A DNA stretch of 64,000 nt from Rhodococcus sp. Leaf278 (GCF_001426085.1 NZ_LMRR01000042.1:212129-276128); one strand, 5' to 3'. Shown: positions 8,275 to 18,709, numbered from the stretch's first letter. Translations and numbers: made by a program. The notes: generated by a model from the sequence alone, not told the origin.

Positions 8275-9363
8275 GTGGCTGATCTACTGGTGACCGTGAT
8301 CGACACTCGAGTTGCCGTCATCGGCGCGGGGCAGGCCGGGCTCTCGGCCGGCTACCACCTTCACCGCGCAGGCCTGAACGCAGAGACAGGCTTCGTGATG
8401 CTGGACAGCGCCCCCGGCCCCGGCGGCGCCTGGCAGTTCCGGTGGCCCTCGCTGACGCTGAGCACCGTCAACGGAGTACACGACCTGCCCGGTATGGCCT
8501 TCGCGGAAACGCTGGGCGACGAGCCGGCCGACACCATCGCGGCGGCCGAAGCCGTTCCCCGCTACTACCGCGAGTACGAGGACCGCTTCGAACTGCATGT
8601 TCGACGCCCCGTCACGGTCACCGTCGTGTGCGATCGTGAACCTCTTTTCCGGATCGAGGCCGGGGAGACGGTCGTCATGGCCGAGGGATTGATCAACGCG
8701 ACAGGAACGTGGGAGAAGCCGTTCGTTCCGCATTACGACGGAGCCGAGACGTTCACCGGCCGGCAACTGCATACGAAGGATTACCGGACGGCCGACGAGT
8801 TCGCCGGCAAGCACGTCGTGGTGGTGGGCGGCGGGATCTCGGCCGTCCAGCTGCTCGACGAGATTTCTCAGGTGACGACGACTACGTGGGTGACGCGTCG
8901 ACCACCGGTGTTCCGGGACGGCGAGTTCGATCAGAATGCCGGACGCACGGCCGTGGCGATGGTCGAGGAGCGGGTGCGGGCGGGTCTGCCGCCGGGCTCG
9001 GTCGTGTCGGTGACCGGGTTGTTGCTGACGCCGTCGTTGGCCGCAGCACGCGAGCGCGGCGCACTCGAGCGCAAGCCGATGTTCTCGAAGATCACCACAG
9101 ATTCGGTGGTGTGGGACGACGGATCGAGCCAACACGCGGATGTGATTCTGTGGGCCACCGGTTTTCGCAGCGCCCTCGACCACTTGGCTCCACTGCGTTT
9201 GCGCGGGCACGGCGGAGGGATCGTCATGGACGGCAGGCTCGCCACCCGCGTGGCAGCGAACCACCGCGTCCACCTGCTCGGCTACGGGCCGTCTGCAAGC
9301 ACGATCGGAGCGAACCGGGCCGGACGGGCCGCGGTGACGGAGTTGCTCGAGACTCTGGGTTAA
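8275..9363 (+). CDS. Flavin-dependent monooxygenase / NAD(P)-binding oxidoreductase (CzcO-like)
   Basis: This is a cytoplasmic FAD/NADPH protein of up to 362 residues. The FAD-binding GAGQAGLSAG motif is near residue 17 and the NADPH-binding VVGGGISAVQ motif near residue 185. A LWATGFRS motif typical of flavin monooxygenases and TrkA/CzcO-like reductases lies near residue 285. In-frame GTG codons at 8275, 8290 and 8296 are all possible starts; the last would give VIDTRVAVIG. It diverges from echA6 with a 41-base gap and overlaps the HemD-like gene tail to tail by four bases. Substrate unknown. Confidence 0.85.
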   Translation: MADLLVTVIDTRVAVIGAGQAGLSAGYHLHRAGLNAETGFVMLDSAPGPGGAWQFRWPSLTLSTVNGVHDLPGMAFAETLGDEPADTIAAAEAVPRYYREYEDRFELHVRRPVTVTVVCDREPLFRIEAGETVVMAEGLINATGTWEKPFVPHYDGAETFTGRQLHTKDYRTADEFAGKHVVVVGGGISAVQLLDEISQVTTTTWVTRRPPVFRDGEFDQNAGRTAVAMVEERVRAGLPPGSVVSVTGLLLTPSLAAARERGALERKPMFSKITTDSVVWDDGSSQHADVILWATGFRSALDHLAPLRLRGHGGGIVMDGRLATRVAANHRVHLLGYGPSASTIGANRAGRAAVTELLETLG

Positions 9364-10181
9364 CCGAGTTGCTCGACGACGAACTTGGCCAGGGAACCCA
9401 GACGCGCACGGCTCGGCATCGAGGTCGGAACGTCCAACGCATCCAACGGAGCCGACGTCACCGGCCCCACGCAGATCGCGGCGACTGGGCCTCGGAGCGC
9501 GTCAAGGAAAGCGTCGAGCAGACCGTTGTCCTTGGCCGTGGAGAGCAGGGACGCGACGGCGGGGGCACTGGTGAACGTCACCGCGTCCACTCGGTGCTCG
9601 ATGATCTGCGCCAACAGGTCGATGAGCGGGGCCTGGTCGACCGGGCGAATCCAGCGGTACACCGGGATCGGTCGGACACGTGCACCGAGTTCGCTCAGCG
9701 CATCACTGAGGTGGATCGTCGGTTCCCATTCGGTGATGACGCCGTGCAGCTGAACCGCGACGTCGACCCCCGAAACACCCTCGGCGGCAAGATGATCGGA
9801 TACTTCCTGCGAGGCCTCGGTGGCCGGCGACCACTCGTCACGAAGCCCCGTGCCGCGAATTGCCCCGCGCGCCTTGGGACCTCGGGCGATGATTCGCGTC
9901 TGCCCCAGCGCTGCAAGGAGGTCGTCGCGCATACCCCAGTCGGCCGCCGCGTCGAGCCAGCCCCGGAAACCGATGCCCGTGCTGATCACGACGATCTGCG
10001 GTGGGCGCTCGACGATGCCCTCGGTGGCGGACTTCAACTCGGAGTCGTCTATCAGGGGCAGAACGTGAATCGCCGCGGCGTGAACGATGTTCGCGCCGCG
10101 GCGTTCGAGCATGGTGGCCAATTCGTCCGCACGCCGCTCGGCGGTGAGGGCAACGGTCTTGCCGTCGAGCGGTTCCGACAT
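9360..10181 (-). CDS. Uroporphyrinogen-III synthase family (HemD-like) protein
   Basis: This is a 273-residue protein with the two-lobed HemD fold. Recognisable blocks are GKTVALTAERRADEL at the start, PPQIVVISTGIGFRGW near residue 60 and VDAVTFTSAPAVASLL near residue 200. Related mycobacterial proteins carry an extra C-terminal winged-helix domain; this one stops after the HemD domain. It is not in a heme operon: its neighbours are an aldo/keto reductase and a monooxygenase. It may be a second or divergent HemD, or a regulator derived from one. Confidence 0.75.
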   Translation of the reverse strand: MSEPLDGKTVALTAERRADELATMLERRGANIVHAAAIHVLPLIDDSELKSATEGIVERPPQIVVISTGIGFRGWLDAAADWGMRDDLLAALGQTRIIARGPKARGAIRGTGLRDEWSPATEASQEVSDHLAAEGVSGVDVAVQLHGVITEWEPTIHLSDALSELGARVRPIPVYRWIRPVDQAPLIDLLAQIIEHRVDAVTFTSAPAVASLLSTAKDNGLLDAFLDALRGPVAAICVGPVTSAPLDALDVPTSMPSRARLGSLAKFVVEQLG

Positions 10182-10200
10182 GGGTACAGACTAGGCCCCC

Positions 10201-10246
10201 GACGTGAGCGGAACTTCGTAGTGGGCTACGAAGTTCCATTCACGTC
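10201..10246. repeat. Palindromic repeat of the GGAACTTCGTA family, terminator-like
   Basis: A long near-perfect hairpin reads GACGTGA, two bases, GGAACTTCGTAG, a four-base loop, then the exact complement of both blocks, giving 19 paired bases. It lies at the stop codon of the aldo/keto reductase and upstream of the HemD-like gene, so it probably terminates the reductase transcript. A diverged copy is at 18710-18749. Confidence 0.7.
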
Positions 10247-11093
10247 AGCTGCTGAACTTGTCCGGGTCCGGGCCGGTGCGGCCGTCGGCGGAGTCCAGCG
10301 CGTTGATCTGCTGAAGTTCGTCGTTGCTCAGCTCGAAGCCGAAGACGTCGAAGTTGCTGGCGATGCGCTCGGGGGTGACCGACTTGGGGATCACGACGTT
10401 GCCGAGCTGGATGTGCCAGCGCAGGATCACCTGGGCCGGGGTGACTCCGTGTGCCTCGGCGATGGGCGCGAAGGCCGGATCGTCCAGGACGGTGCCGGAC
10501 CCGAGCGGGCTCCAGGCCTCGGTGGCGATGCCCTTCGAGGTGTGGAAAGCGCGCATCTCTTCCTGGATCAGACGCGGATGCAGCTCGATCTGGTTGACCG
10601 ACGGCGTCTCGCCGACCGCGTCGATCAGCTTCTCGAGGGTGGGGATGGTGAAATTGGAGACGCCGATCGAACCGATCCGGCCATCGGCCTTGAGCTTCTG
10701 GAAAGCCTTGAACGTATCGATGTACTTGTCGCGATCGAGCTGCTGCCAGTGAATGAGGTACAGGTCGAGGTACTCGAGTCCGAGGCGATCCATGCTGGCG
10801 TCGAACGCCTTCAACGTGGAGTCGTAGCCCTGATCGTCGTTCCACAACTTGGTGGTGATGAACAGCTCGTCGCGGGCAATTCCGGACTCCGCGATCGCTT
10901 TGCCGGTGCCGGCCTCGTTCTCGTACACCTTGGCGGTGTCGATGCTGCGGTAGCCGACCTTCAACGCCTCGGCCACTGCGGCCTGGGCACCGTCGTCGGG
11001 AACCTGCCACACACCGAACCCGAGCTGGGGAATGGACGTGCCGTCGTTGAGCACGATGGTCGGGACAGTACTGGTCTCGGCTGAATACGTCAT
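10245..11093 (-). CDS. Aldo/keto reductase
   Basis: This is a 282-residue NADPH-dependent (beta/alpha)8-barrel reductase of the 2,5-diketo-D-gluconate reductase type. The catalytic tetrad is visible: Asp and Tyr in DTAKVYENEAG, Lys in TTKLW, and His in LYLIHWQ. The C-terminal NADPH-binding motif IPKSVTPERI is also present. The frame continues upstream to 11321 inside the divergent gene; the ATG at 11093 gives the normal family N-terminus. Substrate is not predictable. Confidence 0.92.
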   Translation of the reverse strand: MTYSAETSTVPTIVLNDGTSIPQLGFGVWQVPDDGAQAAVAEALKVGYRSIDTAKVYENEAGTGKAIAESGIARDELFITTKLWNDDQGYDSTLKAFDASMDRLGLEYLDLYLIHWQQLDRDKYIDTFKAFQKLKADGRIGSIGVSNFTIPTLEKLIDAVGETPSVNQIELHPRLIQEEMRAFHTSKGIATEAWSPLGSGTVLDDPAFAPIAEAHGVTPAQVILRWHIQLGNVVIPKSVTPERIASNFDVFGFELSNDELQQINALDSADGRTGPDPDKFSS

Positions 11094-11147
11094 ACAAATG
11101 GCAACGGTGAGTGGGGTGGTGTTGTTCCCGCCCCTTAGTGTTTCCGT

Positions 11148-12779
<1,632 letters not shown>

Positions 12780-12792
12780 TGGCGGTGATCGA

Positions 12793-12839
12793 AATCGGGT
12801 GCAGCTGACCGCGGTGAGCGCGGTCAGCTGCACCCGATT
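12793..12839. terminator. Perfect 21-bp hairpin, bidirectional terminator
   Basis: A 21-bp perfect inverted repeat (12793-12813 and 12819-12839) with a GTGAG loop. It lies between the stop of the ABC-F gene and the stop of the convergent alpha/beta hydrolase five bases further on. Its arm contains GGGTGCAGCTGACCGCG. Placement and stability make it a terminator for both genes. Confidence 0.85.
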
Positions 12840-12843
12840 CACG

Positions 12844-13680
12844 TCAACTCAGCAAAGTCTCGTTCACCTCGGTGGCAGGGATCATCGGCAACCCGTGGTG
12901 CGTGGCGTTCGCTAGTATCACCGTCCTCGCCTGGGGCAGAACAGTATGCACAGTCGCTTCGATCTTGGACGCGTTGTGTACCTTTCCTTTCGCTGCCAGC
13001 ACCACGGTGGTGCGCACGCCGAAGTTATTGAACGCACCGGGTTTCGGCCGCTTCGGGACGATGGTTTTTGTGGTCGGGGCATACGCGGCCCCCAGAGCGA
13101 GTACGTCGAGCCAGTCCGAATCCAGCTGCACACCATCGGTTTCCCATCGCACGAAGCTGCGCTGGCGTTTCTCGTTGCGAGACAGCAATATCGGCAGGGC
13201 GTGAATCAGGTATCGCGGACTCATGGAGCCGAAACAGGAATTGGGATCGAGCAGTGTCAGCGCATCGACGCGGTTTTCGTTGCGTAGGGCGTAAGCCAAC
13301 GCGATCATCGCCCCATAGGAATGGCCGCACAATGCTGCTGTTGGCAGTCCCAGCTCATCCAGCACCGCGGACACCCAGTTCAGCAGCTTGTCGACGGAGT
13401 CGATGGACTGCTCTCCGGGAACGCTCCGTCCGACGTCGCCCATCAAGTCCACCGCGTACACCCGATAGTGCTGCGAGAGCGCCGCAACGTTGGCGAACCA
13501 GACGGTCGACGTGGCGCCGGCCCCCGGCAGCAGCACCAGCGCCGGACCGTCGACGGGACCGCAAGCGTTGATTCGGGTGGTGCCGTGCACCGTGCTCACG
13601 TCGATGGCCTGGGAATCTGCCGGCCACTTCTGCAGTACTCGGTCGTAGGCCGTGAAGAATCTGTCCAGCGTCACTGGCAC
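12844..13680 (-). CDS. Alpha/beta hydrolase, divergent from a MarR regulator
   Basis: This is a serine hydrolase of about 278 residues. It has LLPGAGATSTVWF (oxyanion region), the nucleophile elbow CGHSYGAM, an aspartate in TLLDPNS and a terminal ATHHGLP histidine. The frame runs on to 13833, but that would overlap marR. GTG codons at 13680 and 13674 give the family-like N-terminus PVTLDRFFTAYD, so I place the start at 13680. The neighbouring divergent MarR gene and the palindrome between them suggest local control. Substrate unknown. Confidence 0.8.
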   Translation of the reverse strand: MPVTLDRFFTAYDRVLQKWPADSQAIDVSTVHGTTRINACGPVDGPALVLLPGAGATSTVWFANVAALSQHYRVYAVDLMGDVGRSVPGEQSIDSVDKLLNWVSAVLDELGLPTAALCGHSYGAMIALAYALRNENRVDALTLLDPNSCFGSMSPRYLIHALPILLSRNEKRQRSFVRWETDGVQLDSDWLDVLALGAAYAPTTKTIVPKRPKPGAFNNFGVRTTVVLAAKGKVHNASKIEATVHTVLPQARTVILANATHHGLPMIPATEVNETLLS

Positions 13681-13682
13681 CC

Positions 13683-13709
13683 CTATTCTCTCGATGATCG
13701 AGATAGTAG
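13683..13709. promoter_or_regulatory. Candidate MarR operator
   Basis: An imperfect 27-base palindrome is centred on 13696, with core TCTCGA-TGA-TCGAGA and outer bases CTAT/GTAG-like that pair except at two positions. It begins three bases upstream of the hydrolase GTG and 46 bases upstream of marR. Location and symmetry fit a site for the neighbouring MarR protein. Confidence 0.5.
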
Positions 13710-13754
13710 ACAATAGAGAGACGTTACGTCCAGCATCTCCCGAGGGATCAGCAC

Positions 13755-14210
13755 ATGACCGAGCCCGCCTCCGCCGTCCATCAGCTACGTGCGTTGACCG
13801 TCGACCTCGACCTTCTGGGCGCGGAGTTCGCACAGAGACATGCGCTCCACCCGACGGATATCCGGGCGCTCATCTGCCTGCTCGATGCCGACCGAGCCGG
13901 AACGCGCGCCACGCCCGGCTGGCTGGGAACCCAGCTGGGCTTGGAATCCGCGTCGGTCACGGCCCTGGTCGATCGAATGAGCAAGCGAGACTTGGTAGCA
14001 CGGGAAGCGGACCCATCCGATCGCCGGCGAGTTCTGCTACGCGTGACCGCTCATGCGTCGGAGCTCGGCACTACGTTCTTCGGCCCCGTCATCGGCCGAG
14101 CAGTCGACGAGCTGGCGCGTTTCACACCCGAGCAGCGGTCGACGATCGACGAGTTTCTGACGACGATGCGCGCCATCGTCGCCGACGCCCGAGAGCAACA
14201 GGAAACGTAG
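13755..14210 (+). CDS. MarR family transcriptional regulator
   Basis: This is a 151-residue dimeric winged-helix regulator. The recognition region is LGTQLGLESASVTALVDRMSKRDLV (about residues 56-80) and the wing is READPSDRRRVLLRVT. It is divergent from the alpha/beta hydrolase, which is the likeliest target with its own gene. Ligand unknown. Confidence 0.9.
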   Translation: MTEPASAVHQLRALTVDLDLLGAEFAQRHALHPTDIRALICLLDADRAGTRATPGWLGTQLGLESASVTALVDRMSKRDLVAREADPSDRRRVLLRVTAHASELGTTFFGPVIGRAVDELARFTPEQRSTIDEFLTTMRAIVADAREQQET

Positions 14211-14237
14211 CCAACCCGAGCAATCCGTTATTACCCG

Positions 14238-14264
14238 TTGACAGATTGTTGGGTTTATACAACA
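14238..14264 (+). promoter_or_regulatory. Candidate promoter/operator of the XRE-ABC operon
   Basis: TTGACA at 14238-14243 is a perfect -35 hexamer. An inverted repeat TGTTG-N8-CAACA (14247-14264) overlaps where the spacer and -10 would fall, 11 bases before the XRE start codon. No convincing -10 at 17-base spacing was found, so the promoter assignment is weak. The repeat could be the autoregulatory site of the XRE protein. Confidence 0.35.
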
Positions 14265-14274
14265 CTTCATTGTC

Positions 14275-14547
14275 ATGAGCCCCGTAAAGCGCGGTACCGC
14301 GCTCCCGATCTACAACAGGGTGGGTGTTCTGCGGGCTGAACGGAAGATGAGCCGCGCGCAACTGGCCGAACTCGTCGAAGTGAATCCCCAGACGGTGGGG
14401 GCCCTCGAACGAGGCGACCACTACCCGAGCCTCGACCTCGCGATGCGCATCTGCGACGTGTTCGATCTGCCGATCGAAGCAGTGTTCTCACGGGAAGAAC
14501 TCGGACCACTCTCCGCCGAACTCTTCCGAAGGGAGAAGGATCGATGA
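14275..14547 (+). CDS. XRE-family helix-turn-helix regulator
   Basis: This is a 90-residue single-domain Cro/CI-type DNA-binding protein. The HTH is SRAQLAELVEVNPQTVGALE (about residues 24-43), followed by DLAMRICDVFDLPIEAVF. It heads a four-gene run with a membrane protein and an ABC-2 exporter, and its stop overlaps the next start as ATGA. This is a common layout in which the regulator controls its own exporter operon. Confidence 0.88.
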   Translation: MSPVKRGTALPIYNRVGVLRAERKMSRAQLAELVEVNPQTVGALERGDHYPSLDLAMRICDVFDLPIEAVFSREELGPLSAELFRREKDR

Positions 14548-15092
14548 ACACGCAGCCCGACATCCTCACCCGTTATCAGGCATACCGCACGCGGCGCTTC
14601 TTGGAGAACGACGCGACATCCCGTCACTGGCTCCCGAACTGGCGCACGCAGAAACGTCGACGCATTCTCGCCGTCTCACTGATGGCGTCCTTGCTCACCC
14701 TGATAGTGGTTGCCGTGTGGTCCCTGTTCTCGCGGTGGGCACCGATCGCATGGATCCCGGCCACGGTGATGTTTCTCGTCACGTGGACGATGCTGCAAAC
14801 AGTGTCCCGTCGCCACAGCGATGCACCGGTGGGCGCACTCGACGAATGGGAAGTGCAGCAGCGCAACGAAGCACGCTCGATCGGCCTCACTGTCACGCAG
14901 GCCCTGGTGATGGTGGCAGTTCTGATTCTGATAGTGCTGTCGGGAGCGTACGACAACGAAAACCTGGCTTACGCAGGAGCTTTGTGGACGCTCGCTGCCT
15001 TGCTGGCCGGCGGGTGCTCTCCAGCAATCATTCTCGCCTGGATCACCCCCGACCCCGAACCAGAAGACTCCGAAGTTTTCGACCAGCAGTAA
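14544..15092 (+). CDS. Four-helix membrane protein of the ABC exporter operon
   Basis: This is a 182-residue integral membrane protein with hydrophobic segments near residues 42-62, 66-85, 112-132 and 140-160, and an acidic C-terminal tail. I recognise no family. It is coupled to the XRE gene by an ATGA overlap and lies 16 bases before the ABC ATPase. It is probably an accessory or sensor component of the exporter or its regulator. Confidence 0.75.
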   Translation: MNTQPDILTRYQAYRTRRFLENDATSRHWLPNWRTQKRRRILAVSLMASLLTLIVVAVWSLFSRWAPIAWIPATVMFLVTWTMLQTVSRRHSDAPVGALDEWEVQQRNEARSIGLTVTQALVMVAVLILIVLSGAYDNENLAYAGALWTLAALLAGGCSPAIILAWITPDPEPEDSEVFDQQ

Positions 15093-15108
15093 CGACCGAA
15101 AGGGCACC

Positions 15109-16002
15109 ATGAGCACCCTCACGATCGACTCCGTCTCCAAGAGATACGGCGACAAGATCGCCCTCGACAACCTCAGTTTCGACGTCCGGCCGGGCGAGCT
15201 GTTCGGCTTCGTCGGCAGCAACGGCGCAGGCAAGACCACCACGATGCGCATTGCGCTCGGAGTTCTGTCCGCTGACTCCGGCCAGGTTCTGTTGGGCGGC
15301 AGGCCCGTCGACCTCGACGTCCGCCGCACCATCGGGTACATGCCCGAGGAGCGCGGCCTGTACCCGAAGATGAAGGTCGGCCCGCAATTGGCGTACATGG
15401 CCGAGCTGCACGGCTTGTCGTCGAAGGATGCCAAAGCCGCGGTGATTCGCTGGACCGAACGTCTCGGCATCGACGAGCGAGTGAACGACACCGTCGACGC
15501 CCTCAGCCTGGGTAACCAGCAGCGCGTGCAGTTGGCAGCAGCGCTGGTGCACGATCCCGCGGTTCTCGTGTTGGACGAGCCGTTCTCCGGCCTCGACCCG
15601 ATCGCCGTCGACGTCATGAGCGAGGTACTACGCGAAAAGGCCGCTGCCGGAGTGCCGGTGGTGTTCTCGAGCCACCAGCTCGATCTGGTGCAACGCCTGT
15701 GCGACCGCGTCGGCATCATCGCGGCCGGCTCGATGAAGGCCGTCGGCACCGTCGACGAGCTCCGCGGATCGGGAGATTCGCACCTGCACGTCCACGCACC
15801 GAACGCTGCCCCCGGATGGGCGTCGGGCATCGCCGGAGTGAGCACCCTCGGCCACAGCGACGGCGTCACCGTACTGGGGTTGGCACCGGGAGCCGACGAT
15901 CAATCGGTTCTGCGGGCCGCGCTCGCGACCGGACCGGTCCACGAATTCTCCATTCAGAAACCTTCCCTGAGCGACCTGTTCCGAGAGGCGGTAGTGGCAT
16001 GA
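15109..16002 (+). CDS. ABC-2 type exporter, ATP-binding subunit (NatA-like)
   Basis: This is a 297-residue ATPase. It has Walker A GSNGAGKTTT, signature LSLGNQQRVQLA (with LG in place of the usual SGG), Walker B VLVLDEPFSGLDP and H-loop SSHQLD. A C-terminal domain of about 80 residues is typical of NatA/DrrA-like subunits. Its stop overlaps the permease start (ATGA), so the two form the exporter. Cargo unknown. Confidence 0.92.
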   Translation: MSTLTIDSVSKRYGDKIALDNLSFDVRPGELFGFVGSNGAGKTTTMRIALGVLSADSGQVLLGGRPVDLDVRRTIGYMPEERGLYPKMKVGPQLAYMAELHGLSSKDAKAAVIRWTERLGIDERVNDTVDALSLGNQQRVQLAAALVHDPAVLVLDEPFSGLDPIAVDVMSEVLREKAAAGVPVVFSSHQLDLVQRLCDRVGIIAAGSMKAVGTVDELRGSGDSHLHVHAPNAAPGWASGIAGVSTLGHSDGVTVLGLAPGADDQSVLRAALATGPVHEFSIQKPSLSDLFREAVVA

Positions 16003-17198
16003 GCTCACAACTGAATTCCTTCAGCGCGGTCTCACTGATCGCCAAGCGCGAGTTCACCGTTCAGGTGATGAAGAAGAGCTTCGTCATCAGCAACGTCATC
16101 ATTCTCGCCGTCATCGTCGGCGGCATCATCGCGTACTCGATCTTCTCCGGCAGCGGTGACGAGGAACGCGACGTGGTCGGAATCGCGGGCGATCAATCCA
16201 TCGCGGCCATAGTGGAAGCAACCGGAGACGCCGTCGGTTCGCCCGTCGAGGTTCGCGAGATCGCCGACGCAGCGGCCGCACGGAGCGGCGTCGAATCCGG
16301 CGACCTGGACGTGGCGCTGGTTCCGGACGGAACCGCAGGCGCGTACACCGCCGTCACCGAGTCCGATCTGACCGGAACGCTGCGCGCCGTCGTCGAGGGC
16401 AGTGTCGCGACGCAAGCCACGAATTCTGCACTGGCGCAACAGGGCGTCGACCAGAACGAGCTCGGGGCAGCAACGAGCGCCGCGACGGTCACCGTCGACG
16501 CGATCGATCCGCCCGACCCCGAAGCCGGTCAACGGACCGCGCTGGCCCTCTCCGCTGTTTTCCTGCTGTACGCCCAGATCATCGGCTTCGGCATGTACGT
16601 CGCGATGGGTGTCGTCGAAGAGAAGTCGTCGCGTGTCGTCGAACTGCTGCTCTCCACCGTTCGCCCACTGCAGCTACTCTGGGGCAAGATCCTCGGCATC
16701 GGTGCGGTCGGCATCCTGCAGCTCGCTCTGTACGGAATAGCCGGTGTGGGAGCAGGATTGGGCACGGGCGTGCTCACCGTCACCGGTGCCGCCGTCAGTG
16801 TCTTCGCTGCCACGCTGGCCTGGTTCATCTTGGGCTTTGCCTTCTTCGCGGTGCTCTATGCGGCGGGCGGTTCCATGGTCTCGCGGCAAGAGGACGTGAA
16901 CTCGACGACCATGCCGCTGCTGATCCTGATCATGGCCATGTTCTTCGCGGCCTTCTACTCTGTCAGCGATCCGGAGAGCACCCTCGCGAACACATTGAGC
17001 TGGATCCCTCCGTTCTCCGCGATCATGATGCCGTTGCGCATCGCTGCCGGTGTGACCTCTCCGGTGCAGATCGTCGGATCGGCGGTCCTGATGATCATCA
17101 CCACCGCGATTCTGGCGATGGGCGCGGCGAAGATCTACCAGCGCTCCATTCTCCGAATCGGCAAGACCGTCTCCTGGAAGGAAGCGTTCGCTCGATAG
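15999..17198 (+). CDS. ABC-2 type exporter, permease subunit (NatB-like)
   Basis: This is a 399-residue permease. A first helix near residues 26-48 is followed by a large extracytoplasmic domain (about 50-180), then five or six helices near residues 185-390. The coupling-helix region VVEEKSSRVVELLLSTVRP is typical of the NatB/ABC2_membrane_3 family. The frame extends upstream inside the ATPase, but the ATG at 15999 overlaps its stop as ATGA. Confidence 0.9.
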   Translation: MSSQLNSFSAVSLIAKREFTVQVMKKSFVISNVIILAVIVGGIIAYSIFSGSGDEERDVVGIAGDQSIAAIVEATGDAVGSPVEVREIADAAAARSGVESGDLDVALVPDGTAGAYTAVTESDLTGTLRAVVEGSVATQATNSALAQQGVDQNELGAATSAATVTVDAIDPPDPEAGQRTALALSAVFLLYAQIIGFGMYVAMGVVEEKSSRVVELLLSTVRPLQLLWGKILGIGAVGILQLALYGIAGVGAGLGTGVLTVTGAAVSVFAATLAWFILGFAFFAVLYAAGGSMVSRQEDVNSTTMPLLILIMAMFFAAFYSVSDPESTLANTLSWIPPFSAIMMPLRIAAGVTSPVQIVGSAVLMIITTAILAMGAAKIYQRSILRIGKTVSWKEAFAR

Positions 17199-17208
17199 AG
17201 TTCGCGTC

Positions 17209-18693
17209 ATGAGCCCACGGACGTCCGCCGCCGAGATTCTCGATTCCGTTCTCGACGGCGGATCGTTCGTGTCGTGGGACTCCACGCCGGTGGACGTTCG
17301 TCCTGGGGAGGCCTATCTGAAGGACCTGGCCAAGGCTCGCGAAAAGAGTGGCGTCGACGAATCGGTATTGACGGGCGAGGGCACCATCGAGGGCCGACGA
17401 GTGGTGATCATCGCCTGCGAGTTCGCCTTTCTCGCCGGCTCCATCGGCGTTGCGGCGGCCGAGCGCATCACCTCCGCTGTCGAACGCGCCACCGCCGAAC
17501 GGCTCCCGCTGATCGCCTCCCCCACCTCCGGCGGAACGCGAATGCAGGAGGGCACTCTCGCGTTCGTGCAGATGGTCAAGATCGCCGCCGCCGTCACCGC
17601 GCACAAGATGGCCCATCTGCCCTATCTGGTGTACCTCCGCAATCCCACTACCGGCGGCGTCTTCGCATCCTGGGGATCATTGGCTCACGTCACCGTCGCC
17701 GAACCCGAAGCGCTCATAGGATTTCTCGGCCCCCGCGTCTACCAGGCGTTGTACGACAAGCCATTTCCCGAGGGTGTCCAGACCGCCGAGAACCTCTACC
17801 AACATGGGGTCATCGACGGGGTGGTGCCGGTCGATCAACTGAGAAATCTTCTCACCCGAGCCCTGCGCGTCATCCTCGACGTCACCGAGTGGCCCGATCT
17901 CGTGGAGGACGAGCGGTACGTCGTACCGGAGCAGTCGGCCTGGCACTCGGTGCAGTCTTCTCGCCGGGCAGATCGGCCAGGGATTCGGCAGATCATCGAA
18001 CATGCTGCGTCCGAGCACGTTCCGCTCAGCGGGACCGGCCAGGGTGAGGCCGATACCTCGATTCTCCTGTCACTGTGCCGTATTCGTGGCGTGTCGTGCG
18101 TGCTGTTCGGCAACGACCGAAGCAGCAGTACCGCCACGGCAACGATGGGCCCGGCAGCACTCCGCGAAGCACGCCGCGGCATGCGTCTCGCCGAGGAGCT
18201 CCGGCTGCCCCTCGTGCTCGTCATCGACACGTTCGGTGCAGCACTGTCCAGGGAGGCCGAGGAAGGAGGTCTGGCACCCGAGATCGCCCGCTCGATCTCC
18301 GATCTGGTCACCGTCGACACCCCCACGGTGTCGGTGCTGCTCGGCCAAGGCACCGGCGGCGGCGCACTCGCACTGCTGCCTGCCGATCGAGTGCTGTGCG
18401 CCCAGAACGCTTGGCTTGCACCACTTCCGCCCGAGGGGGCCAGTGCCATCGTGCACCGCGACACCGCACATGCACCGGACATGGCCGAGGCGCAGGGAAT
18501 TCGGTCGGTCGACCTCATGCGCGACGGCATCGTCGACGCCGTCGTCCCCGAACTCCCCGACGCGGCCGACGAGCCGGCCGCATTCTCCGGTCGCATCGCC
18601 GATGCCATCATCCGAGAACTGCGCGGGTTGTCGACCGTCGGCACCGCTGCCCGCACGCGATCCAGACTCGCTCGCTACCGCACGCTGGGGTGA
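17209..18693 (+). CDS. accD3: Acyl-CoA carboxylase carboxyltransferase AccD3
   Basis: This is a 494-residue biotin-dependent carboxyltransferase with both beta-like (N-terminal) and alpha-like (C-terminal) crotonase domains. The N half has SPTSGGTRMQEG and NPTTGGVFASWG. The C half has GQGTGGGALALLPADRVL. Length and motifs match mycobacterial AccD3, one of several AccD paralogues used in acetyl/propionyl-CoA carboxylation. The biotin carboxylase partner is not in the window. It begins 11 bases after the ABC permease, so co-transcription is possible. In M. tuberculosis this gene neighbours prrA and echA6; here they are about 9 kb away on either side. Confidence 0.88.
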   Translation: MSPRTSAAEILDSVLDGGSFVSWDSTPVDVRPGEAYLKDLAKAREKSGVDESVLTGEGTIEGRRVVIIACEFAFLAGSIGVAAAERITSAVERATAERLPLIASPTSGGTRMQEGTLAFVQMVKIAAAVTAHKMAHLPYLVYLRNPTTGGVFASWGSLAHVTVAEPEALIGFLGPRVYQALYDKPFPEGVQTAENLYQHGVIDGVVPVDQLRNLLTRALRVILDVTEWPDLVEDERYVVPEQSAWHSVQSSRRADRPGIRQIIEHAASEHVPLSGTGQGEADTSILLSLCRIRGVSCVLFGNDRSSSTATATMGPAALREARRGMRLAEELRLPLVLVIDTFGAALSREAEEGGLAPEIARSISDLVTVDTPTVSVLLGQGTGGGALALLPADRVLCAQNAWLAPLPPEGASAIVHRDTAHAPDMAEAQGIRSVDLMRDGIVDAVVPELPDAADEPAAFSGRIADAIIRELRGLSTVGTAARTRSRLARYRTLG

Positions 18694-18709
18694 GCGGCTG
18701 GCGCCGCAT

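Noticed and set aside
8709-11084. A 791-residue frame crossing three genes on both strands
   Set aside because: Arginine- and glycine-rich translation with no motif; it overlaps a monooxygenase, a HemD-like gene and an aldo/keto reductase that are all well supported.
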